DNA of 53,667 nucleotides from Zygnema cylindricum (GCA_037447655.1 JBBHKE010000814.1:46063-99729), one strand, 5' to 3'. Numbered from the stretch's first letter, positions 9,131 through 19,189 are shown. The notes: generated by a model not told the origin, from the sequence alone. Translations and numbers: made by a program.

Positions 9131-12100
9131 CTAGTCAATCTTTAATTTCAGACCACACTTCTCCCTGCAAAAAATTAGCTTAGGGGAAGGCACAGGTTTG
9201 GTCATCATATCTGCTACCATCTCACTATCTGGTCTGTACTCTAAACTGATTATTTTGTTTTCTACTTTCTCTCTAACAAAGCTGACTTTGATGTCCATGT
9301 GTTTGGCTTTAAAATGGTGTTTAGGATTGGCAGAAATAGCGATTGCTGCCTGATTATCACAAAATATTTTCTGCACACCACTCTTAAGGTGACCAAGCTC
9401 ACCAAGCAAAGACTTGACCCACATCAATTCTTTTACAGCAGAGCAAGAGGCCATATACTCAGCCTCCATGGTGGACTGAGCAATAACCTTTTGCTGTTTG
9501 CTACTCCAACAGCAAGCCCCATCACCCACATATAATACATATCCAGAAGTACATCTCCTCATCGGAGCATCACCATAACTAGCATCACTCCAAGTAGTGA
9601 TGTCAGTATTCTCCCCACCTAAATGCAACCATAGATCTCTAGTTCCTACCAAGTATCTAAGGACTCTCTTAGCTGCCTCCCAATCCTTCTTAGTGGGAGC
9701 ATTTAGACTTCTACTCAGCACTCCTACAGCTGCAGCTAAATCCGGCCGGGTACAATTCATAAAATAGATTAGACTTCCCACTACTTGCCTGTAAGGAATA
9801 GTCTGCATGAACTTCTGTTCTTCAGGAGATAATTCCTCGTCTAAGACTATGACTCCTTCTTCCTCACTCCCCTGACTTCCCTTCTTCAATTCCATTGGAG
9901 TTGTACAACTATTAGCTTTATCCATTTGAAATTTTTCAAGCATGTTCCCTATTGCTTCCTTTTGAGTCAATCTTATAATTTTTCTTTTTCGGTCTCTCTC
10001 TACTTGAATTCCCAAAATATATTTTGCTTCCCCCATATCCTTCATTTCAAATCTCCCCTTAAGATCGGTTTTCAGTTTATTAATTTTTTCCATTGATTTA
10101 CTTAAAACAAGCAAATCATCAACATAAATTGCAATAAATATAAAACCTTCCTCATCTTCGAAAACATAGATTGAGTGATCTGAGCTGATCCGAATATATC
10201 CTAGACCAGTAAGAAACTCATCAAGCTTCTTATTCCACTGTCGGGGCGCCTGTTTCAAACCATAAAGAGATTTAATCAGCCGGCATACCTTACTCTCCTC
10301 TCCTTCTTCCACAAACCCTTCGGGTTGTCGCATGAAGATCTCCTCTTCTAATTCTCCATGCAAAAAGGCTGTTTTGATGTCCATCTGGTGCACTTCCATG
10401 TCTTTCGCCGCTGCTAAACTGAGAAGTATGCGGACGGAGGGAAATCTGACCACCGGGGCAAAGGTTTCCTCGTAGTCAATTCCTTCCTTTTGTGTAAATC
10501 CCTTTGCCACTAATCTGGCCTTGTAGCGCTCGATTGTGTTATCTGGGTTCAGTTTTAGTTTGAAAACCCACTTACAACCGATTGGTTTTTGGTTAGGTGG
10601 ACAGTCCACCAGCTCCCAAGTATCGGCTGCCATGATTGAAGCCATCTCCTCATTGATGGCTGTCTTCCACCGGTTTCTTTCTGGACAAGTCATCGCCTCT
10701 CGATAAGTTTGAGGTTCATCTTGATGAGATAGTTTAGTTACCTTGTTATTAACCTGTTTTTCTTGCAGTCTTTTGCTACTTCTCCTCCCTCCCTCAAAAT
10801 CTGAGGCCGGAATAGATGGTTCTCGTGGATTCTTTCGAACAAACTCGGCTTCTCCCCTATCCCTTGATTCCGAATCAATTTCCACCACGTCTTCCGCTTC
10901 GAGTAGAGTTGTCACTGGAGTTTCCACAGCCGAGTCCTTTTCGGTCTGATTTGTTCCTGCAAGAATGTCATCGTCTCTAAAACCTGGATAGTTAGGAAGC
11001 TCAAAGTCATCAGAATTTTCTGACTCAAACCTGATTTTTACTGACTTTGTATATTTGAAGGGATCCACAGACTTTCCTTCATCCATAACTACTAGATGCT
11101 TTACTAAGATTATATCTTCTCTTTTTAGATCATAAACTCTATATCCTTTAACATCCTCATCATATCCTAATAAGTATCCCGGTTTTCCTTTAGGATCTAG
11201 CTTCCAATTGGACCGATCAGTATCTAGACTGAATACTTGACTGCCGAAAACCTTTAAATGAGATAAGTCTGGTTTCCGGCCTGTCCATCTCTCATAAGGT
11301 GTTTGATCTTTTATAGCTGAAGTAAGAACTCTATTTTTGAGGTAATTAGCACAGTTCATTGCTTCTGCCCAAAACCTTTTTCCTATCTTCTTATCCGACA
11401 ACATACTTCTAGCACTATCACTTAGTGTTCTATTTAACCTTTCAGCTACCCCATTCTGTTCCGGATTTTCTGGAACTGTCTTTTGGTGTTGAACCCCATC
11501 TTCCCTCAAAAAATCCTCAAACTGGTTAGAAGTATACTCTCCACCATTGTCACTCCTTACTCTCTTGATTGGAGTTTCATGGAGTTTTTCGCTCCATGCT
11601 TTATATTGTCTAAAACAGTCCTCAGCCTTTGACTTGTTTTTCAAAAAATATACTCGGGAATACCGAGACCAATCATCAGTTATAGTCATCATAAATCTCT
11701 TCCCCCCCGGTGAGGGCACTCTAGCCGGTCCCCAAATATCTGTGTGTACTAGATCTAGAAGTTTTTCTCCCTTGTAGGTGGTTGTTTTTGGAAAGGGTAA
11801 TCTGTGTGCTTTACCTTGAGCACACCCACTACAATCACTTATATCATCACTCTCACTGAACTGAATCCCTTCCACCACTCCCATCTTTTTCATCTCTCTT
11901 AACTTATCTAGATTCACATGCCCAAGCCTCTTATGCCACATCATAATATCATGAACACCAGCATAATAAAGTTTCTTCGTTTCATTACTTAAGATCAGCC
12001 TAAACATCCCATGGCTACCTTTCTCAGCAATGAAATAGACATCCTCCTCAAAACTAGCAGTGAAGACTCCTTCCCTAGTGCTAGTGAAAAAACCCTTATC

Positions 12101-13489
12101 ATCTAATACTAATGTAGAGATAAGGTTTTTGTTCAGCTCCGGAATAAACAATACATCGGAGAATGTTAATATGGATGTCTTTCCTTCTACTAACACTTTC
12201 AGATCTTTCAATCCTACAAGAGTAGTGGTGACTATCCTCCCATCCCCGTACTCTATCTCTACGGTGGGAATCTTTCTTATCTTAGTGAACAGGTGTCTAT
12301 CCTTACACATGTGCATTGAGGCACCTGAATCTATAATCCAGCCTGCTTCACCTTTCAATCCACCGTAAGCAAATTTCTGCCTTCGTGGAATTTCAACCTC
12401 AGTTTTCGCCTCCAACTCCTCATCCAAAAGGAGCTCATCGTCCTCGTCCTCGGATTCCGCCTCAAGTACCTGTGTGACAAGGGCCTTTTTCTTTCCTCTC
12501 GGGGTACCACCGGTCTGCCCCTCCTTTAACCGAAGCTCGGTTAGCTTGGTGCACTCTGCCATATAGTGCCCCGGTTTCTTACAAAAATGACATAAACCTT
12601 TGGGAGCCCTTGGTTCGAACTCGCCAACCTGTTTTTTCTGCTCCCTACCCCCATAGTTTCCGACTGGTTTCCGGGAATCCTTGTTCCTCCAATCGGTCGC
12701 TGTTGCCAAGGCTTGGCCACTCTTTCCTCCCCTTCGGATCTCAATCGTATTCTCTCGAACGAGAATCATCCCTACCACTGAGTTCCATATCCACCTTGAG
12801 TCCGGCAAGTCCTGCACACGGTTGACTATGTTCTCGAACTCATCAGGTAACTTCATTAGTAAACACTTAACTTTTTCTTTTTCACTAAAAACTTTACCCG
12901 CACTCTCTAGCTCCATGAAGAGTGTAGCAAGCTCATTGCAAAAATCCAACATATTTCCCCCTTTGTATACATACTCCTTAACTTTTTGATCAGCCAACTG
13001 TTGTTGCTGAATCGTACCACTTCGGTACATCTCTATGAGAGCCATCCAAAGATCGGATGCCCTCTCTACTTGCAAATGAGGACATGCAAGTCCTTGAGTG
13101 AGATGGCGTAGGATGAAGTGCTTTGCCGCCATATTGTTGAAGTCCCAGGTTTCAGTATCATTCTCCTCGTTCCTCGGAATAGGTGACATGAATGCTAAAC
13201 CAGTTGCTATTGGTGTGGTCGCCTCCTTCTCCTTTCCTTTGTCCACCACCTCTCCTTCCTTTGTTTCCTCCGTTGAAGGTGAATCCTCTTTCCTGGTGAA
13301 TGTGCTTCCTTTAAACCCTGGAGGAATTCCAAGACTTGATGGACGCCCCAATCGTCCACTCACTATCCCCCAAAACCTTTTTTCGCATAGAGCTCCTATC
13401 ATCATACTTTCCCAGTATATGAAGCCAGTTCCATTAAAGATTGGTACCCTAGAGGGTGGGCCCATAACCTGAAACTCTGAGACCTCCAT
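9131..13489 (-). CDS. Copia A Gag-Pol polyprotein, intact (1452 codons)
   Basis: One uninterrupted frame encodes the complete Ty1/copia set in the standard order. Gag occupies residues 1-290, then a CCHC zinc knuckle (C300, C303, H308, C313) and an acidic linker. The retropepsin active site is DSG at 387-389. The integrase zinc site is H519, H524, C553, C556, with catalytic D584, D647 and E683 (35 residues between the last two). Reverse transcriptase has D1037 and YVDD at 1122-1125. RNase H has D1302, E1344 and D1378. All catalytic residues expected of the family are present. The first ATG (13489) lies inside the 5' LTR. The ninth codon (ATG at 13465-13463, giving MGPPSRVP) lies in the primer-binding site and is an equally likely start, because in element C only the latter remains open. 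Elements B and E are decayed relatives. Confidence 0.95.
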   Translation of the reverse strand: MEVSEFQVMGPPSRVPIFNGTGFIYWESMMIGALCEKRFWGIVSGRLGRPSSLGIPPGFKGSTFTRKEDSPSTEETKEGEVVDKGKEKEATTPIATGLAFMSPIPRNEENDTETWDFNNMAAKHFILRHLTQGLACPHLQVERASDLWMALIEMYRSGTIQQQQLADQKVKEYVYKGGNMLDFCNELATLFMELESAGKVFSEKEKVKCLLMKLPDEFENIVNRVQDLPDSRWIWNSVVGMILVRENTIEIRRGGKSGQALATATDWRNKDSRKPVGNYGGREQKKQVGEFEPRAPKGLCHFCKKPGHYMAECTKLTELRLKEGQTGGTPRGKKKALVTQVLEAESEDEDDELLLDEELEAKTEVEIPRRQKFAYGGLKGEAGWIIDSGASMHMCKDRHLFTKIRKIPTVEIEYGDGRIVTTTLVGLKDLKVLVEGKTSILTFSDVLFIPELNKNLISTLVLDDKGFFTSTREGVFTASFEEDVYFIAEKGSHGMFRLILSNETKKLYYAGVHDIMMWHKRLGHVNLDKLREMKKMGVVEGIQFSESDDISDCSGCAQGKAHRLPFPKTTTYKGEKLLDLVHTDIWGPARVPSPGGKRFMMTITDDWSRYSRVYFLKNKSKAEDCFRQYKAWSEKLHETPIKRVRSDNGGEYTSNQFEDFLREDGVQHQKTVPENPEQNGVAERLNRTLSDSARSMLSDKKIGKRFWAEAMNCANYLKNRVLTSAIKDQTPYERWTGRKPDLSHLKVFGSQVFSLDTDRSNWKLDPKGKPGYLLGYDEDVKGYRVYDLKREDIILVKHLVVMDEGKSVDPFKYTKSVKIRFESENSDDFELPNYPGFRDDDILAGTNQTEKDSAVETPVTTLLEAEDVVEIDSESRDRGEAEFVRKNPREPSIPASDFEGGRRSSKRLQEKQVNNKVTKLSHQDEPQTYREAMTCPERNRWKTAINEEMASIMAADTWELVDCPPNQKPIGCKWVFKLKLNPDNTIERYKARLVAKGFTQKEGIDYEETFAPVVRFPSVRILLSLAAAKDMEVHQMDIKTAFLHGELEEEIFMRQPEGFVEEGEESKVCRLIKSLYGLKQAPRQWNKKLDEFLTGLGYIRISSDHSIYVFEDEEGFIFIAIYVDDLLVLSKSMEKINKLKTDLKGRFEMKDMGEAKYILGIQVERDRKRKIIRLTQKEAIGNMLEKFQMDKANSCTTPMELKKGSQGSEEEGVIVLDEELSPEEQKFMQTIPYRQVVGSLIYFMNCTRPDLAAAVGVLSRSLNAPTKKDWEAAKRVLRYLVGTRDLWLHLGGENTDITTWSDASYGDAPMRRCTSGYVLYVGDGACCWSSKQQKVIAQSTMEAEYMASCSAVKELMWVKSLLGELGHLKSGVQKIFCDNQAAIAISANPKHHFKAKHMDIKVSFVREKVENKIISLEYRPDSEMVADMMTKPVPSPKLIFCREKCGLKLKID
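13455..13469 (-). other. Primer-binding site of copia A (half-tRNA type)
   Basis: GGTTATGGGCCCACC directly follows the 5' LTR. It is complementary to the anticodon stem-loop of plant initiator tRNA-Met (…GGUGGGCCCAUAACC…), not to a tRNA 3' end. Drosophila copia uses this region of initiator tRNA-Met, cut in the anticodon arm, as primer. Element C has the same sequence at 35912-35926; E (42525-42539) and B (about 6258-6272) have mutated versions. The tRNA comparison is from memory. Confidence 0.8.
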
Positions 13490-14518
13490 AAGTCCTCAGA
13501 GTGGACAGCTTCCAAGAAGCCTCTAGGATAATCCTGACCCCTTTGTGTTTAAGCGAAAATAACTGCCACCCTGGCAGACAAAAACTCTGACCAACTTCAC
13601 CCCTGTGAAGACAAGACTCCCCTGAGTCGATAGCAAAAAGAATCTCTGAATTTGCTCCCCTGAGCAGTAAGTTATGGAGGGTCAAAGTTGACCTTTTGTA
13701 CAGAAGCTCTCTGGGAGAGGGGGTCCTATCTTCTAATTTTTCTAAGTCCTATCTCTCTCACAGACTCTATCTACTGATGTACGGAACCAATCAGAATTGA
13801 GTTCCGTAGGTAAAAGTACAGTTGCCGGTGTACTTTATGTACGGACATTGTACGACATGGCCAAAATGTCGACACATGTCAAATCCGGATTCGGTGCCAT
13901 AATCTCCGGAGATTCCACAATCCAACGGAATTTCGCCACGCGTCATCCGATGTGGCGATGGCCACAAACCGCCGAAAACTTCCTCCGCGATCTCGGCGCT
14001 AATCCCGGCCGTCCGATTAAATTCGGCTTTAATCGTAGCCGTAATAAATACATGCGCGGTATTTGTTTCATTTACGAAACAAATGCGCGGTACTGATTTC
14101 TGTCCGTACCGTAAGTCGTACATTATATATTACTGGATCTATGTATCCCGTAATTCATTTCAGTTAAATGGTTTATCGCTTGTATACATATGTAAATAAT
14201 TATCAAACTATATGCTAGGTAACACTACCGCTAGATTAAACGGCTAAGGCTACCGGCTACTTCGTGTCTGCCGGCCGGCAGGTACAAGGATCAAATCCTG
14301 CCACCGGCACATACATTTTAATTAAATATATAAACCCTAATATAAAATTCCCGTAAACCTCAGGATAGCCAAGGTAGCCATGGCTCTAGCTTCCTCTCCA
14401 ATTTCTCAGTGACTGCGACAAGTTTGAGAGTTGGAGAGAGAAGTTAGAGATAGACTGCCTCGACTTCTATATTTCTTTTCAGACCTAGAAAATACTAATA
14501 AAACCATTAGTTTCTACA
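13470..14518 (-). repeat. 5' LTR of copia A
   Basis: 1049 bp, the partner of 8069-9117. It contains the repeat module at 14054-14091, the W-box pair at 13680-13693 and the antisense tRNA-like segment at about 14230-14310. Its last 20 bases contain the first in-frame ATG of gag-pol. No TATA box stands out: the position that reads TATAAAT in element C reads GTACAAAAGG here. Confidence 0.95.
14228..14311 (+). other. tRNA-like segment antisense to the copia LTR
   Basis: The plus strand reads TAGATTAAACGG (one mismatch from the pol III A-box TRGYNNARNNGG) and, about 55 nt later, GGATCAAATCC (one mismatch from the B-box GGTTCRANNCC). The B-box sits in a T-arm-like stem. Related segments occur antisense in the LTRs of A (left), B, C and E. 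It is not a functional tRNA gene as far as I can fold it. It may be a captured tRNA or SINE remnant, or coincidence. Confidence 0.4.
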
Positions 14519-15906
14519 GATGACAATCACTGACGATTGGTCTCCGTATTCTATAATGTATTTTTGAAAAATAAATCAAAGGCCCCACAGATTTTTAAAG
14601 AATATAAAGCGTGGAGTGACAGTCTCCATGAAACAGTCATTAAGAGAGTAAGGAGTGATAGTAGGGGAGAGTATACCTCCAATCAGTTTGAGGATTTTCT
14701 TAGAAAATATGGAGTGAAACATCAAAAGACAGTCCCTGAAAATCTCGAGCAGAATGGTGTAACTGAGAGGTTAAATAGGACACAAAAAGATAGTGTCAAG
14801 AGTATGTTGTCGGATAAGAAGATAGGAAAGAGACTCTGGGCGAAAGCAATGAACTGTGCAAACTATCTCAAGATTAGAGTTCTTACTTTGGCAGTAAAAG
14901 GCCAAACACCTTATGAGAGATAGACCGGCCGAAAACCAGATGTTTCAGACCTACAGGTTTTCGATAGTCAAGTGTTTAGTCTAGACACAGATCGGTCAAA
15001 TTATAAGTTATATCCAAAAGGGAAACTAGGATATGTGTTAGGATATGATGAAGATGTAAAAGGATATAGAGTCTATGATCGCAAGAGATAATATATAATC
15101 CTAGTGATGCATCTAGTGGTTATAATTGAAGGGAAATCTATAGATCCCTTTAAGCATACAAAGATAGTCAAAATCAGATTTCAGTTAGAAAATTTTGATG
15201 ACTTTAAGCTTCTTAACTATCCAGGTTTAGAAGAAGATAATAATCTTGCAAGTACAAATCAGATCAAGGAGAAATCATCCATGGAACCCTTAGTGCAGAC
15301 TCCAACTGAAGCGGAAGACGTGGTGAAAATAGACCCAGATTTAAAGGATAAGGGAGAAGTCTAAACAGTTCCAATGAATCCACGAGGGCCATCTATTCAT
15401 TCATCAAAGTTTGAGGGTGGAAGGAGAAGCAGCCAAGACTACAAGAGAAACAAGTAAACAACAAGGAAAACCAAACTGTCTCACCCTGATGAACCCCAGA
15501 CTTATGGTGATGCAATGAACTATCCTGAGAGGAACTGGTGGAAGACAACCATTAATGAGGAGATGGGTTGAATTATGGCGGCCCATACATAGGAATTGGT
15601 GGACTGTCCTCCTGACAGAAAGCCAATCCGGTGTAAGTGGTTATTTAAGTTGAAACTCAACCCATATAACACCATTGAGTGCTACAAGGCTCGGTTAGAG
15701 GCGAAAGGATTTACCCAGAAAGAGGGAATTTACTACGAGGAGACATTTGCCCCGGTCGTCAGGTTTCCCTCCATCCGGATACTTGTTAGTCTGGGAGTAG
15801 CAGAAGACATGGAATTACATCAAATGGACATCAAGACGGCCTTCCTTCATGGAGAGTTGGAAAAGAAGAGCTTTATGTGACAGCCCGAAGGATTTGTAGA
15901 GCAAGG
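14519..15906 (+). pseudogene. Copia B integrase-reverse transcriptase, right part
   Basis: Continues B's frame after element A, starting at the integrase residues MTITDDW. The second catalytic aspartate region reads RSDSRGEY, where RSDNGGEY is usual, and the glutamate region is NGVTERLNR. Then come the KVF/YDLK linker region and the RT N-terminus (KLKLNP, VVRFPSIRIL, MDIKTAFLHGELE). It ends at FVEQG, where the 3' LTR begins, so the YVDD part of RT and RNase H are missing. Several stops and frameshifts are present. Confidence 0.85.
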
Positions 15907-16936
15907 TGTAGAAATTAATGATTATTTTAGTATTTCCTTGGTCTAAACGTATAAAATAAAATGCAAAAAATAAGCAGACTCCCACACTTTTTGCAATCAC
16001 TGAAGGTTAGAGAGGGAGCTACAGCCATAGTTACTTATGCTCTCTTGAGAGAGACAGTTAGAAGATTTTGGTAGGTTAACCAAAATGTTATTGACGAACC
16101 CGTGATTTGATCTTGGTACCTACTGTTTGTCAAGTTAGCAATAGCCGGTAGCTTTATCCTATAGTCTATCATCAGTGCTAAGATGTATAGGGTTTGATAA
16201 GTATTTGATGATGTACTTATACATTAATTCATTTAACGCCGCGAACAAACATGTAACATAGACAGAGTTAGAATATACGTACCGCTTACGGTACTTCGCA
16301 AAAATGAATACCGCACATTTGTTTCGAGGGCGAAACAAATACCGCGCATTGATTTTTGACGGCTATAATGAAAGGTCGGTTTTGATCGAACGGCCACGAT
16401 AGGTTCTGAGATTGCAGAATAGGCACTTTGGAGGTTTTTGGTAACCTCCACGTCAAGCACCATGTGGCACGACATCGTTGGCTTGCGCCATCTCCGGATA
16501 ATATGGGAAATAATCCAAATATGGCTAGCGTCAACATTTCAGCCATGCCGTATGATGGCCGTACAGAAAATACTTCGGCACCTATACCTTTCAATAATAC
16601 ACACTTTTCTGATTGGTACCGTACTCTAGTAGTACAGGGTTTAGAGAGGGAAATAAGACTTTGAAAATTTAGTAGGTAGCCGCCTCGCTGTGAGAGTGCT
16701 TCGGTACAAAAGGTCAACTTTGACCCTTTATAACTTACTGTTCAGGGGAGAAAATTCATAGATTCTTTTTGCTATCAACTCATGGGAGTCTTGCCTATAC
16801 AAAGGTGAAGGTGGTCAGAGTTTTTGTCTGTCAGGGTGGCACTTATCCTTGTCCAAACACAAAGGGGTCAGGGTTATCCTAGGGGCTTTCGTGTGAGGTT
16901 CCCATTCTGAGGACCTATGCAGGTCTCAGAATTGCA
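15907..16936 (+). repeat. 3' LTR of copia element B
   Basis: Begins TGTAGAAATTAATG and ends near CTCAGAATTGCA. It has the 38-bp module at 16310-16347 and the W-box pair at 16712-16725. No polypurine tract precedes it, because the upstream pol end and tract were deleted together. Confidence 0.8.
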
Positions 16937-17660
16937 GCGACGACGAATCGTCGTCGCCAAGTTGATTTCTCTAACCATGCGACGATGCTCGAATGTGGCC
17001 CCTTGCTAAAAATATTAGCATGAGACAATTAGAGGCAACGATAGCACACCGTCGCCAACCGGGTGAACTTCAATTGTTGCCAAAATTACACCTAGGCAAT
17101 GTCGTCGGTATTCGACGACAGTGCAAGACAGTCAACATAGCGACATGAAAGGGTGGATGGTGGAGGGGGGAGAGGAATAGGGAGAGAGCGAGACACACAA
17201 TGTAAGCGCCCGGAGAAACTATTATAAGGTAAGGAGAAAAGGTATAACTACTTATTTGTATTATAATCCCCCGTAAAGTGTTCGGGAAATTTGTCCAAGG
17301 TCCTCGGGACAAGGCATTCATTTTCGTTTGCATTACAATCCGTGATCATCTTGTTGATTACACGAACACGTGCGGCCTTTGTTGACACGTGTTGGAGTTT
17401 GTGTCTTACCACTGGGGCGGTAGCGTGGTCCACACGCACTAAGTCCGGAGGTGAGTCCGGTGGTGAGTTTGGAGGTGAGCCGAAATCGGCCGTACCGCCT
17501 TCAATGAGGGCGTCTCCGTTTGGTGATCCTATCCCTTCAATTGCCTCTCCCTCTCCCTCTCTCTCGCCCCACTCCATCTCCTCAACTGAAGGTGGGAAAA
17601 TTTGAGCGGGGGGTGTGTTTTTTGCGGCAAAAAAGGTGGTATTAAGCCACATATTTTCTC
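16937..17660 (-). mobile_element. DNA-transposon remnant, copy 1, with exon-like open frame
   Basis: Begins with a perfect 10-bp inverted repeat around one base (GCGACGACGA at 16937). From 17051 (GTCGCCAACCGGGTG) to about 17440 it matches 39546-39950. The shared minus-strand frame includes RVDHA, VRHKLQHV, AARVRVINK and, near its end, FPEHFTGDYNTNK. In copy 2 the coding match ends at a GTAAGT splice-donor-like sequence. The 134-codon frame here (17652-17248) has a Pro/Asp/Gly-rich N-terminal half. I do not recognise the protein. Recurrence in two otherwise unrelated places argues for a transposon gene exon. Confidence 0.5.
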
Positions 17661-18558
17661 AAAATACTCACGCCTATTGGACAAAGATAAATGTGAGCAA
17701 CGAAAGAAAGATGCAATAATAAAGGTAGATGCAAAGGGAGGGAAAAAAGTGCCATTGTTGGAGTAAACGATTAGTATACATAAGAAGGGAAGGGAAGATC
17801 TTGTGAAAAAAAGGAGGGAAAACCTTCGCCAAAGTTGGAACATTCAAAAATTTAAATGAAATAATTTGTTAGACTGTCAAATATTTTGATTATAAAAACG
17901 ACACTGTGATAGCGGGAAAGTTTAAAAATGTGCGTCAGTTTTGAACGTAGGGGTATGCTTATGGTTGACAATGGACGTTTTTCATTAAAAAGGCGTGGGA
18001 AAACATGGCAGCTCATTGAATGTCCGGATCGTTCTTGGAAAGGCAGCGGGTAGGACAGGCGTGTTTTGTTGCATTGTAATAGAGCCATAATGTTTGCGTG
18101 GATAAGAAATTGGACACGTGTAATTTTAGGCGACCAATCACATTACGCGAAAGATGTATTGGTTAGTAAGTATGTACTGTTTGGACCATTTTAGTGTAAA
18201 CGTTTACTCTAATACGGGACAACATTGACGCTAATACAGGTCACGCGTCTTAAAGACATACGAAAAAACACACTATTACAATTAATTCACATATTAGCAT
18301 ACTTAATTCTAATAAAAATACCCAAACGTGACATTATTAGATTACATAACAGACGGACGATTTGGCGACATCGTACAAACTTTATATTTTTGTACGGATA
18401 CATATGTTAATGTATATAATCGTACGGCGAATATTCCATTTTTGTTGTTCCCAAATTAGCATAAACGCCGAAATTAGAATACACCTTTTTTTTTTTAAAT
18501 CAAATTCTTAATTAGCATCAATTATGGTAAATTTTCTTAAACACTATTTAAACTTTGT
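17661..18558. other. Unassigned AT-rich DNA
   Basis: About 900 bases with no credible coding frame. Strings such as GACGCTAATAC and ATTAGCATAAACGCC near 18215-18475 resemble the ATTAGCGT motifs of the following 6.5-kb block, suggesting old DNA-transposon debris. No RNA gene seen. Confidence 0.35.
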
Positions 18559-18690
18559 CACTAATAACGATTCGCGGCATATTGGTTACTTTAATTAAAA
18601 TACGATTTGGAAGATTCGCGATTGTAATGAACAGTAAAACAGTTGGAGCGAATATATCGGATTAGGTTTGGGCTCTTGGGCCTTCGATGG

Positions 18691-19189
18691 GTCAGAAAAC
18701 CAAAGATAAAATGAGGCGAAATAGTGGGTCCGTACAGTATGCAATTGTTATTTTTTTCTACAGTACGGCTCAAACTCCAGGGACTTCTACGAGTGAATTT
18801 TTTGACGGGCGGGGAGTCGTGCACTCGGATTCGTTAAAAAAATTCATCCGTACACCAAAACCGACAGTATTAGGTCTCACTGGCAAATCGCGCTTATAGT
18901 ATGCACTGAAATCGTATTTGCTGGTCATTATTCGTCTCAAATATCAGATTTCGTACAGATATTATTTCTCACGCATTTGTCAAACAGCGGGTAACGAACT
19001 CTCATAAATGCCAATATTCTTGCCGCGTGCAATTCTCCGTCACCGTCCAAATCAGTATCAGATCCTATAGAATCACCAGCTGTCTGATTCTTGGTCCTCC
19101 GTTTTGTCGCCTTTTCACGTCAGCCCATAATAATTCGTTATCTCGTCAAACTTGTCGGCCGAAATCCCGAGTATCACCAAGCTAAATAC
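18691..19189 (+). repeat. 0.5-kb direct repeat, left copy
   Basis: Starts GTCAGAAAACCAAAG and ends AAGCTAAATAC. It is matched in the same orientation by 24491-25004 with scattered substitutions and small indels. The right copy continues into the 19-bp terminal repeat, whereas the left copy stops just short of it. The two lie 5.3 kb apart with no polyprotein between, so LTRs are unlikely; a segmental duplication within the block fits better. Confidence 0.8.

Larger units (their letters stand above)
8069..14518 (-). mobile_element. Copia element A: complete, apparently intact Ty1/copia retrotransposon
   Basis: A 6450-bp minus-strand element nested in element B. Two 1049-bp LTRs start TG and end CA. 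They differ at only about a dozen to fifteen positions by eye (roughly 98-99% identity), with no indel seen. The 5-bp target duplication GATGA lies at 8064-8068 and 14519-14523; removing A and one GATGA joins B's integrase in frame. The primer-binding site, polypurine tract and one open gag-pol frame are all present. Everything needed for autonomous movement is visible, making A the youngest element in the window. Confidence 0.95.
5096..16936 (+). mobile_element. Copia element B: old Ty1/copia retrotransposon, split by element A
   Basis: B has diverged LTRs at 5096-6257 and 15907-16936 and a plus-strand gag-pol that is recognisable but full of stops. A younger minus-strand copia element (A, 8069-14518) sits inside its integrase region. 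B's pol stops abruptly in reverse transcriptase (just after the residues FVEQG) and runs straight into the 3' LTR at 15907. The rest of RT and all of RNase H have therefore been deleted. The expected 5-bp target duplication is not clear (GCAAT on the left, GCAGC or GCGAC on the right). Confidence 0.85.

Noticed and set aside
12060-12368. Several 70-100-codon plus-strand frames within 9131-13489
   Set aside because: They are antisense shadows of the intact copia A polyprotein.
9131-13489. Copia A as an exogenous virus or captured envelope-bearing element
   Set aside because: There is no additional frame after RNase H; the stop codon abuts the polypurine tract.
14228-14311. A true tRNA gene in the copia LTR
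   Set aside because: The B-box and T-arm are good, but I could not fold a complete acceptor and anticodon arm, and the other LTR copies vary freely there.
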